NCBI GenBank assembly: GCA_027532905.1
Contig: JAPZUA010000001.1
Coordinates: 1,547,950 to 1,611,949 of the forward strand
Reading direction: 5' to 3'
Length of the DNA stretch: 64,000 nucleotides
Source: Magnetospirillum sp.
Lineage (GTDB): Bacteria > Pseudomonadota > Alphaproteobacteria > CACIAM-22H2
The stretch's first letter is position 1. Each line of letters opens with the position of its first letter. Below the pieces are notes generated by a model that saw nothing but the letters and a program-made list of their open reading frames with translations, searched no databases and was not told the origin of the DNA. Below, in pieces: positions 17,239-29,218 of the stretch. The position numbers and the translations under genes were made by a program.

Positions 17239-18386
17239 CCCCTGAGTGCTGCCAGCAGCGCATTCAACAGTTTCATGCCCTGCGGCGTGGCGGCGAGGCC
17301 GGTTGGCGTGCGCGCCAAGAAACCGTCGGCGATCATGCGCGCCACACGCTTGGGATCGAGCGCGTCGGGGCCTTCGAGAGACGCACCCGTCACGCGTTCA
17401 AAGCGCGCGGCGTCGATGCCCTCGGAAAGTCGAAAACCCATCATCACGGCTTCGTCGACCTGCGTTGCCCTTTCGAGCGGCACGCTTTCCGCCGTCGCGT
17501 GGCCGTTTGCGGCGACTTCTGCGAGCCAGGTTTCGGGTGCCTTCGCCTGGCGCGTGGCGTGGCGCTGGCCGTCGATCGCGATGCGGCCATGCGCACCCGG
17601 CCCCACGCCGACATAATCCTCGTAGCGCCAATAGACGAGATTGTGGCGCGATTCTTGGCCCGGTCTGGCGTAGTTCGAAACTTCGTAGGCGGGCAGCCCT
17701 GCATCGGCGAGCATCGCGTTGGTCGTGTCGTAGAGTTGCTCTTGCACGTCTTCGTCGGGCAGCTTGTATTGGCCGCGCGCGAACAAAGTCTGAAACTGCG
17801 TGCCCTCTTCGATCGTCAATTGATAGAGCGACAGATGCGGCGGCTGCAGGGCGAGCGCGCGTTTAAGCTCTTCCTGCCATTCAGTCACCGTCTGGCCGGG
17901 CCGCGCATAGATGAGATCGAACGAGAAGCGTTCGAACAAGGCCGCCGCACGGTCGATGGCGCGCTGGGCTTCGCGCACATCGTGGCCGCGCCCGAGAAAT
18001 TTGAGCGCTGTATCGTCGAGCGCTTGCACGCCGATCGACAGGCGGTTGATGCCCGCTGCTTTGAACGCGGCGAAGTGTGCGGCTTCCGAGGAATTGGGAT
18101 TGGCCTCGAGCGTGATCTCAGGTTCGTCGGCGATCGCCCAACGCGTGGCAATGCGCTCGAGCACGCTGCCCGCAAGCGAAGGGTCCATCAAAGACGGCGT
18201 GCCGCCGCCGAAAAAAACCGACGTTACGCGCTTGCCCGGTGTCAGTTCCGCGTAATGGTCGATCTCGCGCAGCAGCGCGTTCTTCCAGGCGTCGCCGTCG
18301 ATCTTGTCGCGCACATGGCTGTTGAAATCGCAATAGGGGCACTTCGATTTGCAGAACGGCCAATGCACATAGACGGCGAAACTCAT
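17235..18386 (-). CDS. hemW: Radical SAM haem chaperone HemW
   Basis: The ATG at 18386 overlaps the rdgB stop (ATGA) and gives 383 aa; a GTG five codons earlier is less likely. The radical SAM cluster motif is [14 protein letters not shown] (Cys12, Cys16, Cys19). The following [19 protein letters not shown] and GVQALDD blocks and the HemN C-terminal domain are typical of HemW. HemW binds haem and delivers it to respiratory proteins and is not the oxygen-independent coproporphyrinogen dehydrogenase, despite frequent misannotation. It lies third in rph-rdgB-hemW. Confidence 0.94.
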   Translation of the reverse strand: MSFAVYVHWPFCKSKCPYCDFNSHVRDKIDGDAWKNALLREIDHYAELTPGKRVTSVFFGGGTPSLMDPSLAGSVLERIATRWAIADEPEITLEANPNSSEAAHFAAFKAAGINRLSIGVQALDDTALKFLGRGHDVREAQRAIDRAAALFERFSFDLIYARPGQTVTEWQEELKRALALQPPHLSLYQLTIEEGTQFQTLFARGQYKLPDEDVQEQLYDTTNAMLADAGLPAYEVSNYARPGQESRHNLVYWRYEDYVGVGPGAHGRIAIDGQRHATRQAKAPETWLAEVAANGHATAESVPLERATQVDEAVMMGFRLSEGIDAARFERVTGASLEGPDALDPKRVARMIADGFLARTPTGLAATPQGMKLLNALLAALRG

Positions 18387-18997
18387 TTGGATGCCAAGCA
18401 CGCCGCAACGAGTTTGCCGAACGCCACGGCGCGATGGCTGATCTTGTGTTTTTCATGCGGGTCCATTTCGCCGAACGTGATCGCATGGCCTGCGGGTACA
18501 AACATCGGATCGTAGCCGAAGCCGCGCGATCCCCGCGGCGGCCACACAAGCGTGCCGTCCACTTCGCCACGGAACGTTTCGACATGGCCGTCGGGCCAGG
18601 CGAGGGCGAGGACGGCGACAAAATGCGCGCGCCGGTCGGCCGCACCATCAAGGGCCGCTTCGACCATGCGCATCGCGCGCATCCAATCGCGCTTGGGGCC
18701 AGCCCAATTCGCCGTATACACGCCCGGATCGCCGTGCAACGCGTCCACACACAGGCCGCTATCGTCGGCAAGCGACGGCAGGCCGGTTGCCGCACAAGTG
18801 TGGCGCGCTTTGAGGATCGCGTTGGCCTCGAACGTGGTGCCCGTCTCGTCGGGCTCGGCCACGCCGAGCGATCCCGCCGACACGCAGTCGAGCCCGAAGG
18901 GCTGCATCAGGTCGGCAATCTCGGCCAGCTTGCCCGCATTGTGCGTGGCAATGACCAGCTTGCCGCCGGAAAGTCTGCGCGGCCCTAGACCGTCCAT
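18383..18997 (-). CDS. rdgB: XTP/dITP pyrophosphatase RdgB (Ham1 family)
   Basis: The ATG at 18997 gives 204 aa and overlaps the end of rph by 13 bp; the longer open frame is a shadow of rph. Motifs of the Ham1/RdgB family are [37 protein letters not shown] and KISHRAVAF. The enzyme hydrolyses non-canonical purine triphosphates (dITP, XTP) to monophosphates, preventing their incorporation into DNA and RNA. Its pairing with rph and hemW is a conserved alphaproteobacterial cluster. Confidence 0.96.
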   Translation of the reverse strand: MDGLGPRRLSGGKLVIATHNAGKLAEIADLMQPFGLDCVSAGSLGVAEPDETGTTFEANAILKARHTCAATGLPSLADDSGLCVDALHGDPGVYTANWAGPKRDWMRAMRMVEAALDGAADRRAHFVAVLALAWPDGHVETFRGEVDGTLVWPPRGSRGFGYDPMFVPAGHAITFGEMDPHEKHKISHRAVAFGKLVAACLASK

Positions 18998-19710
18998 TTC
19001 GCGATCGCCTGTTTCTGCAACGCAACGAGTTCGCCCACCCCTTTGCGCGCCAAAGCGAGCATGGCGAGCAATTGGTCCTGGTCGAACGGATCGCGCTCGG
19101 CTGTGCCCTGCACTTCGATGAGCTTGCCGTCGCCGGTCATCACAAAGTTGGCATCGACCTCGCAGGCCGAGTCTTCGGCATAGTCGAGATCGAGCACGCT
19201 CGCCCCGTTCGAAATGCCGCACGAGATGGCCGCCACATGGCTGCGGATCGGCAGCGTCTTGAGGCCCTTGGCTTTGACGAGCGGATAGATCGCCTGATGC
19301 AAAGCGACCCACGCGCCCGTGATCGCGGCGGTGCGGGTGCCGCCATCGGCCTGCAGCACGTCGGCATCGATCTTGATCTGGCGCTCGCCGAGCACGCCCA
19401 TGTCGCACACGGCGCGAAGCGCGCGGCCGATCAGGCGCTGGATTTCCTGCGTGCGGCCCGATTGTTTGCCGCGTGCCGCTTCGCGGTCGGTGCGCGTGTG
19501 GGTCGAGCGCGGCAGCATGCCGTATTCGGCCGTGACCCAGCCTTGGCCCGAGTTGCGCAGAAACGGCGGTACTTTCTCTTCGAGCGAGGCGGTGACCAGC
19601 ACATGCGTGTCGCCGAAGCGCACCAAGCACGAACCCTCGGCATGTTTGGCGAAACCGGGCTCGAGGCTGACGGCACGCATCTGGTCGGCGGAACGGCCCG
19701 AAGGGCGCAT
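18985..19710 (-). CDS. rph: Ribonuclease PH
   Basis: The 241-aa protein matches RNase PH along its length: [51 protein letters not shown], and [18 protein letters not shown]. It is a phosphorolytic 3'-to-5' exonuclease that trims tRNA 3' ends. It is the first gene of rph-rdgB-hemW and is divergent from hrcA with 148 bp between starts. This divergent rph/hrcA arrangement is typical of Alphaproteobacteria. Confidence 0.97.
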   Translation of the reverse strand: MRPSGRSADQMRAVSLEPGFAKHAEGSCLVRFGDTHVLVTASLEEKVPPFLRNSGQGWVTAEYGMLPRSTHTRTDREAARGKQSGRTQEIQRLIGRALRAVCDMGVLGERQIKIDADVLQADGGTRTAAITGAWVALHQAIYPLVKAKGLKTLPIRSHVAAISCGISNGASVLDLDYAEDSACEVDANFVMTGDGKLIEVQGTAERDPFDQDQLLAMLALARKGVGELVALQKQAIAKWTV

Positions 19711-19817
19711 GGGATGTCTCTTTTCTGGGTGCAGGATCGGGGAAGCAAAAACCGCCGGACCTTAGGCGGATGTGGCGGCGCGGAGCAAGCGCGGACGAGG
19801 GTGTTTGCGTGTTTGCC

Positions 19818-19827
19818 CCTATTTGAC
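19818..19827 (+). promoter_or_regulatory. Possible heat-shock -10 element upstream of hrcA
   Basis: CCTATTTGAC matches the alphaproteobacterial sigma-32 -10 pattern CYTATNTNNG at all but the last position and is 32 bp before the hrcA ATG. No CTTG-like -35 is present 17-18 bp upstream, so this is weak on its own. Confidence 0.25.
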
Positions 19828-19858
19828 TCCAGCACCTACCCGTGACTAGCCTTGTGCC

Positions 19859-20986
19859 ATGAGCCGATCCCCGATTGTGCCGTTCGAACGCAAAGCCCCG
19901 TCGCCTGCACCCAGTGCCACGCGCGAGCGTTTGCAGACGGCCGTCGAGGCGATGGACGAGCGCTCGCGCGACGTATTCCGGCGCATCGTCGAGGCCTATG
20001 TCGATACGGGCGAGCCCGTTGGCAGCCGCACCTTGTCGCGCCAATTGGCCGATCCGTTGTCGCCGGCCACGATCCGCAACGTGATGGCCGATCTGCAGGA
20101 TTTAGGGCTGCTCTATTCGCCGCATATTTCGGCCGGCCGCTTGCCGACCGATTTGGGCTTGCGGCTGTTCGTCGATGGCTTGCTCGAAGTCGGGCGCCTG
20201 TCGAGCGACGAGCGCGAGAAGATCGAAGTGCAGTGTGCTGCCGGCGGGCGCTCAGTCACGCAAGTGCTCGAACAGGCGAGCAATCTGCTGGCGGGCTTGG
20301 GGCGCGGGGCGGGGCTTGTGATCGCCCCAAAATCCGATGCCCCCCTCAAACATGTCGAATTCGTGCCGCTCGGGCCGGGCCGCTCGCTCGTGGTGCTCGT
20401 GACCGAGCAGGGCTTGGTCGAAAACCGCGTGATCGAAACGCCGATGGGTCTCACGCCGCAGCAGCTCATCCAGGCGTCGAATTTTCTGTCCGCACACCTT
20501 ACGGGGCGCACGCTGGTCGAGGCGCGCGAAGATATTCTGCGCCGCTTGGCCGAATCGCGCGCCGAGCTCGACCAATTGTCGCAGCGCGTGGTCGAACAAG
20601 GCTTGGCCGTGTGGTCCACGCCCGACGGCAGCCCGGCGCGCGAGGGGTATTTGATCGTGCGCGGCCAAGCGAAGCTCTTGGCCGACGTGCATGCGCTCGA
20701 CGATCTCGAGCGCATCCGCCGCCTGTTCGAGGCGCTGGAGCAGCACGAATCGATGGCCCGCATCCTCGAACAGGCGCAGACGGCCGACGGCGTGCAGATT
20801 TTCATCGGCGCGCAGAACGAATTGTTCGGCCTGTCCGGCTGCACGACGATCGTCGCCCCCTATCGCGATTCGAGCGAACGCATCGTCGGTGCGATCGGCG
20901 TGGTGGGGCCCACGCGCCTCAACTATGCGCGCATCATCCCGATGGTGGACTATACGGCGCGCGTTATCGGCCGGCTGGTCGGCTGA
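19859..20986 (+). CDS. hrcA: Heat-inducible transcription repressor HrcA
   Basis: The 375-aa protein has the N-terminal winged helix ([36 protein letters not shown]) and the GAF-like/dimerisation region with the family end motif [22 protein letters not shown]. HrcA represses chaperone genes by binding CIRCE and is kept active by GroEL. No CIRCE inverted repeat was seen in this window, so its target is likely a groESL operon elsewhere. It is followed by grpE after 76 bp. Confidence 0.96.
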   Translation: MSRSPIVPFERKAPSPAPSATRERLQTAVEAMDERSRDVFRRIVEAYVDTGEPVGSRTLSRQLADPLSPATIRNVMADLQDLGLLYSPHISAGRLPTDLGLRLFVDGLLEVGRLSSDEREKIEVQCAAGGRSVTQVLEQASNLLAGLGRGAGLVIAPKSDAPLKHVEFVPLGPGRSLVVLVTEQGLVENRVIETPMGLTPQQLIQASNFLSAHLTGRTLVEAREDILRRLAESRAELDQLSQRVVEQGLAVWSTPDGSPAREGYLIVRGQAKLLADVHALDDLERIRRLFEALEQHESMARILEQAQTADGVQIFIGAQNELFGLSGCTTIVAPYRDSSERIVGAIGVVGPTRLNYARIIPMVDYTARVIGRLVG

Positions 20987-20995
20987 AAAACGTCT

Positions 20996-21027
20996 CTTGC
21001 GTTTGTCGCAAAACACGCCCAAATCCG
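20996..21027 (+). promoter_or_regulatory. Candidate sigma-32 promoter for grpE
   Basis: CTTG (20996-20999), an 18-bp spacer and CCCAAATCCG (21018-21027) resemble the alphaproteobacterial heat-shock consensus CTTG-N17/18-CYTATNTNNG, with two mismatches in the -10 core. It lies just upstream of grpE. It overlaps a 7-bp hairpin (CACGCCC/GGGCGTG, 21014-21033), which could instead be the meaningful element. Confidence 0.3.
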
Positions 21028-21062
21028 GGCGTGAAACCGTCCACGCAACAGCGGAACCTGCC

Positions 21063-21668
21063 ATGACCGAGCCTGCCACGCCCCAACCTGAGAATCCCAC
21101 GACCCCCAGCGTCGAAATCCCGGCCGAATTGTTCGAGGCCCCGGCGCCTGCCGATCCGTTGGCCGAGGCGTTGGCCAAGGTTGCGGCGATCGAGGCCGAG
21201 ATGGCCAAAACCAAGGATGCGGCGTTGCGCGCGATGGCCGACGCCGAAAACATGCGCAAGCGCGCCGAGCGCGAAATCGCCGAGCGCGAGAAATACGCGG
21301 TCTCGAAATTCGCGAAGTCGCTGCTCGACGTGGCCGACAATCTGCGCCGCGCGCTCGACAATGTGTCGGCGGACGCGCTGGCCGCCGATCCGAGCCTTGC
21401 CAAGCTCGTCGCGGGCGTGGAATTGACCGAGCGCGAATTGCTGCAGGCTTTCGAGCGCAATGGCGTGGTCAAGGTCGAGCTTGCGGGCAAGCCGTTCGAT
21501 CCCGCGATCGCCCAAGCGGTGGCCCAAGTCGATTCGCCGAACCAAGCGGCAGGTACTGTCGTGCAGGTGTTCCAGCCTGGCTACACGCTGCACGGCCGCA
21601 TCCTGCGCGAGGCGATGGTCACCGTCGCCAAGGGTGCGCCTGCCGCCGGTATCGACACGGTTGCCTGA
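21063..21668 (+). CDS. grpE: Nucleotide exchange factor GrpE
   Basis: The ATG at 21063 gives 201 aa; longer versions run into hrcA. A Pro/Glu-rich N-terminus (1-40) precedes a long coiled coil (about 42-95, with RAMADAENMRKRAEREIAER, the family signature). The C-terminal beta domain ends in VVQVFQPGYTLHGRILREAMV. GrpE releases ADP from DnaK. It is the second gene after hrcA; dnaK and dnaJ follow after one unrelated minus-strand gene. The end is marked by a strong hairpin at 21699-21727. Confidence 0.96.
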   Translation: MTEPATPQPENPTTPSVEIPAELFEAPAPADPLAEALAKVAAIEAEMAKTKDAALRAMADAENMRKRAEREIAEREKYAVSKFAKSLLDVADNLRRALDNVSADALAADPSLAKLVAGVELTERELLQAFERNGVVKVELAGKPFDPAIAQAVAQVDSPNQAAGTVVQVFQPGYTLHGRILREAMVTVAKGAPAAGIDTVA

Positions 21669-21698
21669 GCCGAGGCGCTTAAAGCCAAAACGCCCGCA

Positions 21699-21727
21699 AC
21701 GCCGCGAGGGGTATCCCCTGGCGGCGT
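21699..21727. terminator. Bidirectional terminator-like hairpin between grpE and a convergent gene
   Basis: ACGCCGCGAGGGG (21699-21711) and CCCCTGGCGGCGT (21715-21727) pair with a single mismatch around a 3-nt loop. It lies 30 bp after the grpE stop and 50 bp after the stop of the convergent gene. No T-tract follows, so it may act as a barrier or 3'-stabilising structure as much as an intrinsic terminator. Confidence 0.6.
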
Positions 21728-21776
21728 GGCGGACGGTCAATGCAGCGGCGCTGGCGAGGGAGCCGGCGCCTTCGTC

Positions 21777-22235
21777 TCAGGCGTTCTTCTTGAACGCCGC
21801 CTTCGCAGCCGCGTCGGCGGCTTCGTAGGCTTTGCTGGCAACGCGTGCCGTCGGCGCTTCCGGTGCCGGTCCACTTGCATCGGGCCCGAAAACGCGGGCA
21901 ATGCGCGTCTGGTAGCGCGGGTCGATAATGTCGATGAACGGCTCGAAGCTGCCTTCGACAAGACCCGACTTGGCTGCCAATTGGCGCGACGTGCCGACTT
22001 CGACCTTGTCTTGTACCGGCGCATCGACGGCGTTGGCGCGCTGCTTGGCACCCACGGGCGGCGTTGCGTCGGCTGCGCCCGGCCGTGCCACGCCTGGGCG
22101 CTCAGCCGGTTGGGACGAATCGTTGCGGGCCCCGCGAACGGCAGGGGCAGGCGACGTCTGGCGGTTTTCGCCTCCGGCCGAATATCCGACCGGCGGCAAT
22201 GGGGGCGTTACCCCCACACTGGGGATACTGGACAT
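21777..22235 (-). CDS. Hypothetical Pro/Ala-rich protein inside the heat-shock locus
   Basis: The ATG at 22235 is supported by GAGGAG about 5 nt upstream and gives 152 aa. No signal peptide or membrane segment is seen. Residues 1-70 are Pro/Ala/Gly-rich and probably disordered; residues about 75-125 look folded (GLVEGSFEPFIDIIDPRYQT); the C-terminus is an Ala/Lys-rich helix (AYEAADAAAKAAFKKNA). I do not recognise the family. It is oriented against grpE and away from dnaK, and codon use is like its neighbours, so it looks like a real gene of unknown role. Confidence 0.7.
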   Translation of the reverse strand: MSSIPSVGVTPPLPPVGYSAGGENRQTSPAPAVRGARNDSSQPAERPGVARPGAADATPPVGAKQRANAVDAPVQDKVEVGTSRQLAAKSGLVEGSFEPFIDIIDPRYQTRIARVFGPDASGPAPEAPTARVASKAYEAADAAAKAAFKKNA

Positions 22236-22614
22236 GACACTCCTCGTTTCTCGATGCAGTCGATACGCGCTTCTGCGTGTATCGGCGACCATCGCCAGCC
22301 TTGCACCTCCGTTGCTCGCAACGGAACGTGATGAGCGCAAGACGGGCGATCCTCAAGGCTGTCTTACTATGATTTATTCTACTTGTCAAGCGGGGCCAAT
22401 TCTGCGGGGCGGGGTGCGGCAAAGATTCTGGGGCCGCAGCGCGACGCGCGCGGGTTTCAAGGTTGCGCGCCTGCGTTTGCCTGCCTATATGCCTTGCCGA
22501 GCGCAGGGTCTTTCCTGAAGAACCATCCCAAGCGCTGTCCAACTTGAACCGAGGGGTTCGGCCGCGATGCCTCGCACGAGGGTCGGGCGCGAATTGCCGC
22601 AAAGCGAGGGTCGC
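22236..22614. other. 379-bp divergent intergenic region upstream of dnaK
   Basis: The left part is AT-richer (about 22360-22390, TATGATTTATTCTACTTGTC) and could serve the minus-strand hypothetical gene. The right part holds a candidate heat-shock promoter (22462-22493) for dnaK. No CIRCE inverted repeat and no tRNA are seen. An ATG at 22567 is in frame with dnaK but is 16 codons upstream of the conserved N-terminus and is not chosen. Confidence 0.55.
22462..22493 (+). promoter_or_regulatory. Candidate sigma-32 heat-shock promoter for dnaK
   Basis: GTTG (22462-22465), an 18-bp spacer and CCTATATGCC (22484-22493) fit the alphaproteobacterial heat-shock consensus CTTG-N17/18-CYTATNTNNG with one mismatch in each element. 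Transcription would start near 22500, leaving a leader of about 115 nt before the dnaK ATG. Position and orientation are as expected for dnaKJ. Confidence 0.5.
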
Positions 22615-24552
<1,938 letters not shown>

Positions 24553-24565
24553 AGCTCGTTTCGGT

Positions 24566-24605
24566 CGGCCGATCCGGCGCGCTTTTCGCGCGTCGGATCG
24601 GGCCG
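24566..24605 (+). other. Intercistronic hairpin between dnaK and dnaJ
   Basis: CGGCCGATCCGGCGCGC (24566-24582) pairs with GCGCGTCGGATCGGGCCG (24588-24605), with one bulge and one mismatch around a short T-rich loop. It could attenuate readthrough into dnaJ or protect the dnaK 3' end, giving more DnaK than DnaJ. There is no U-run typical of an intrinsic terminator. Confidence 0.55.
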
Positions 24606-24630
24606 TGCCGCCCTGATGGAGAATCGTCGC

Positions 24631-25767
24631 GTGGCGAAAGCGGATTACTACGAATTGCTGGGTGTCGCCAAAGGGGCGTCGGCAGACGATCTCAAGAAGG
24701 CCTATCGCAAGCTCGCCATGCAGTTTCACCCGGACAAAAATCCGGGCGACAAAAAGGCCGAGGCCAAGTTCAAAGAGATCAACGAAGCCTACGACGTCCT
24801 CAAGGACGACCAGAAGCGCGCGGCCTATGACCGCTTCGGCCATGCCGCGTTCGAAGGCGGCGGCGGTGGCCAGCCCGGCGGTTTCGGCGCGGGCGGTGCA
24901 GGCGGCTTTGCCGATATTTTCGACGAGATGTTCGGCGAGTTCATGGGCGGGGGCAGGCGCGGCGGCGGGCCGCAGCGCGGCGCCGACCTTCGCTACAATC
25001 TCGAAATCAGCCTCGAAGACGCATTCCACGGCAAGCAGGCGACGGTGCGCGTCGCCTCCATGCATGCGTGCGAAACCTGCCACGGCAGCGGTGCCGAGGC
25101 GGGCTCCAAGCCCATCACCTGCCCCACCTGCCGCGGCCAAGGCAAAGTGCGCGCGCAGCAAGGCTTCTTCACGATCGAGCGCGCCTGCCACCAATGCGGC
25201 GGGGCGGGCCAAATCATCGAAAAACCCTGCAAGACCTGCCAGGGCCAGGGCCGCGTGCGCAAGGAGCGCACCTTGTCGGTCAATATCCCGGCTGGCGTGG
25301 AAGACGGCACGCGCATAAGGCTCGCGGGCGAGGGCGAAGCGGGCTTGCGCGGCTCGCCGACGGGCGATCTCTATCTGTTTTTGTCGATCAAGCAGCACCG
25401 CCTGTTCCATCGCGAGGCCGCCGACATCTATTGCCGCGTGCCGATCCCGATGACGACGGCGGCCCTCGGCGGCTCGATCGAAGTGCCGACGGTCGACGGC
25501 ACACGCGCCAAGGTCACGATCCCGGCGGGGGCGCAGACGGCCCAACAATTCCGCCTCAAGGGCAAGGGCATGAGCGTGCTGCGCAGCCAGGCGCGCGGCG
25601 ACATGTTCATCGAGGCGATGGTCGAAACGCCGGTCAACCTCACCAAGCGCCAGCAGGAATTGCTGCGCGAATTCGAGGGCAGCGGCGGCGGCGGCAAAAG
25701 CCACAGCCCCGAAAGTGCGAGCTTCTTCGCCAAGGTGAAGGAGCTGTGGGACGATCTGCGGAATTGA
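24631..25767 (+). CDS. dnaJ: Chaperone DnaJ (Hsp40)
   Basis: The GTG at 24631 is preferred: GGAG (24618-24621) is 9 nt upstream and the product begins [12 protein letters not shown], as in the family. The ATG at 24616 would add five residues. The 378-aa protein has a J domain with HPD ([13 protein letters not shown]), a Gly/Phe-rich linker, and four zinc-finger CxxCxGxG repeats ([32 protein letters not shown]). C-terminal substrate domains follow. It stimulates the DnaK ATPase and delivers clients. Confidence 0.97.
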   Translation: MAKADYYELLGVAKGASADDLKKAYRKLAMQFHPDKNPGDKKAEAKFKEINEAYDVLKDDQKRAAYDRFGHAAFEGGGGGQPGGFGAGGAGGFADIFDEMFGEFMGGGRRGGGPQRGADLRYNLEISLEDAFHGKQATVRVASMHACETCHGSGAEAGSKPITCPTCRGQGKVRAQQGFFTIERACHQCGGAGQIIEKPCKTCQGQGRVRKERTLSVNIPAGVEDGTRIRLAGEGEAGLRGSPTGDLYLFLSIKQHRLFHREAADIYCRVPIPMTTAALGGSIEVPTVDGTRAKVTIPAGAQTAQQFRLKGKGMSVLRSQARGDMFIEAMVETPVNLTKRQQELLREFEGSGGGGKSHSPESASFFAKVKELWDDLRN

Positions 25768-25795
25768 GCTGCGCTGAGCGTCGGCGCCCAGCCCT

Positions 25796-26212
25796 TTAAC
25801 GGAGCGCGAGCCGCACCAGATCCTGCAAGTCCGAGAGCGGTACGGGCTTGATCGCAAAGGCGGACGCCCCGGCGCCGAGTGCTGAAGTCCGGCACGCGGG
25901 CTCCGTGCGGCCCGTGAGCACCACGACCGGCAACGCGGCAAGGCGCGGATCGGCATGCCCGCGCAAGCGGCGCAGAAATTCGAGCCCGTCCATCGGCGCC
26001 ATCGTCAGATCGCAGAAGACGAGATCGAAGGGCTGCTCGGCGAGCAGCTCGAGCCCGCGCGCACCTGTGGCGACGCCCACGCAATGGCCGATGCCGACGG
26101 CCTGCAGCATCGCGCACAGCACCTCGCGCATAATGTCGATGTCTTCGATCGCCAGAACGCGCAGCTGCGCCAATTCCGCTTTGGGTGCTGGTGCTTGCGT
26201 TTCCGTCGCCAT
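25796..26212 (-). CDS. Single-domain response regulator (CheY-like receiver)
   Basis: The 138-aa product from the ATG at 26212 is essentially one receiver domain: acidic pocket VLAIEDIDIMRE, phospho-acceptor Asp in DLVFCDLTMAPMDG, Thr in VVVLTGRTE and Lys in FAIKPV. A longer start at 26272 is possible. No output domain is present, so it would act by protein contact or phosphotransfer. It lies downstream of a CHASE histidine kinase on the same strand, 165 bp away, and they probably form a pair. Confidence 0.88.
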   Translation of the reverse strand: MATETQAPAPKAELAQLRVLAIEDIDIMREVLCAMLQAVGIGHCVGVATGARGLELLAEQPFDLVFCDLTMAPMDGLEFLRRLRGHADPRLAALPVVVLTGRTEPACRTSALGAGASAFAIKPVPLSDLQDLVRLALR

Positions 26213-26255
26213 TTCCTGCCGTTGCTGCTCGTGTCGTCGGGCGCTTAGATTTAGC

Positions 26256-26295
26256 GGTACCGGCGGTGCCAAGCCAGTGCGCCGCCGCCGGTGCC
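26256..26295 (-). other. Hairpin between the histidine kinase and response regulator genes
   Basis: GGTACCGGCGG (26256-26266) and CCGCCGGTGCC (26285-26295) pair over 11 positions, one of them a G-U pair, around an 18-nt loop. It lies after the kinase stop and before the receiver gene on the minus strand. It may partly uncouple expression of the two genes. Confidence 0.45.
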
Positions 26296-26377
26296 GTAGG
26301 GAATTTTTATGCCGCGACTAAAGAGGCACGCAATTGCGTTTTGGCCCGCAAAACGCGACCTCGCAGGGCTGCTGGGC

Positions 26378-28186
<1,809 letters not shown>

Positions 28187-28336
28187 TAAATGCAGGTCCT
28201 ACACAAGTACGCTGGACGACAGTAACAGCCAAAAATAGTTTTTAAACAATTAATTTTCGGCTTTCCTCATAAAAATTGCCGCCAAAAAACGGTAACTTCG
28301 GCGACATGCCTTTTCGATCTGGCGCGTTGTTTGGAA
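28187..28336. promoter_or_regulatory. AT-rich divergent region between the kinase and the DPA-type operon
   Basis: This 150-bp gap separates divergent genes. Its centre (about 28225-28280) is strongly AT-rich relative to the surroundings, with TTTTTAAACAATTAATTTTC at 28239-28258. No clear -35/-10 pair or operator dyad could be fixed by eye, but promoters for both sides are expected here. Confidence 0.45.
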
Positions 28337-29218
28337 ATGCGCTCTAACCGCAACATGTTGAATGCATTCTTGGCATTGGCGCGGCCGCGGCACTGGATCA
28401 AAAACGCATTTGTTGCAGCCCCGCTGTTTTTTACGCCCGAAGCGCTGGGCGGGCCAACGCTGGTTGCCGCAGCCATGGCGGTGGCTTCGTTCAGCCTGGC
28501 CGCGTCCGCCGTCTATGTATTCAACGATTTTTGCGACCGCGAGGCCGACCGGCTGCATCCGATCAAACGCACGCGGCCGATCGCGTCGGGTGCTGTCGCA
28601 CCGGCGGCGGCGCTCGCTTTTGCGGCCGCTTTGCTCGCCGGTGCGGCATTGCTGGCGTCTCGTCTGCCGACGGCCTTCGGCACGGTGCTTTGCGTCTATC
28701 TGGCGCTGAACCTCGCCTATTCCTGGCGCCTCAAACATGTGAGCCTGCTCGACGTGCTGATCGTCGCGGCCGGCTTCGTTTTGCGCGTCGAAGGCGGGGC
28801 GTTTGCGATCGGCGTGATGCCGAGCGTGTGGATCCTCGTCTGCACGGGTTTGCTCGCGCTGTTTCTCGCACTCGCCAAACGGCGCGACGATCTCGTATCG
28901 GATGTCGATGCGGCCCATCGCAAGGCGCTGGCGGGCTACAATCTGCGCTTCGTCGACACCGCGATCGCGGTGGTGCTGGGCGCGCTGGCCGTGAGCTATC
29001 TGCTCTACACAGTCGACCAGGCCGTCATCCGCCGCTACGGCACCGAGCGGCTCTATCTGACCGCCCCCTTCGTGCTGGCGGGCATGCTGCGCTATCTGCA
29101 GATCGCATTGGTCGAAGAACGCTCGGGTGCGCCCACCGATATCGCACTCAGCGACCGCTTCCTCATCGTTTGCGTGCTGGGCTGGCTCGCGGTCTTCGGC
29201 TATTTGATCTACGGATGA
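28337..29218 (+). CDS. UbiA-family decaprenyl-phosphate phosphoribosyltransferase-like protein (Rv3806c type)
   Basis: The ATG at 28337 gives 293 aa; a TTG two codons earlier and an ATG at 28355 are alternatives. Eight to nine membrane segments and RPRHWIKN near the N-terminus are seen. The catalytic loop VFNDFCDREADRLHPIKR has the NDxxDxxxDRxHPxKR pattern of the mycobacterial DPPR synthase group rather than quinone prenyltransferases. That enzyme attaches PRPP ribose-5-phosphate to decaprenyl phosphate. It overlaps a DprE1-like gene by ATGA, and a DprE2-like gene follows. The exact polyprenyl chain is unknown. Confidence 0.85.
   Translation: MRSNRNMLNAFLALARPRHWIKNAFVAAPLFFTPEALGGPTLVAAAMAVASFSLAASAVYVFNDFCDREADRLHPIKRTRPIASGAVAPAAALAFAAALLAGAALLASRLPTAFGTVLCVYLALNLAYSWRLKHVSLLDVLIVAAGFVLRVEGGAFAIGVMPSVWILVCTGLLALFLALAKRRDDLVSDVDAAHRKALAGYNLRFVDTAIAVVLGALAVSYLLYTVDQAVIRRYGTERLYLTAPFVLAGMLRYLQIALVEERSGAPTDIALSDRFLIVCVLGWLAVFGYLIYG

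Noticed and set aside
19711-22614. CIRCE operator near hrcA, grpE or dnaK
   Set aside because: No TTAGCACTC-N9-GAGTGCTAA-like inverted repeat was found in the intergenic regions.
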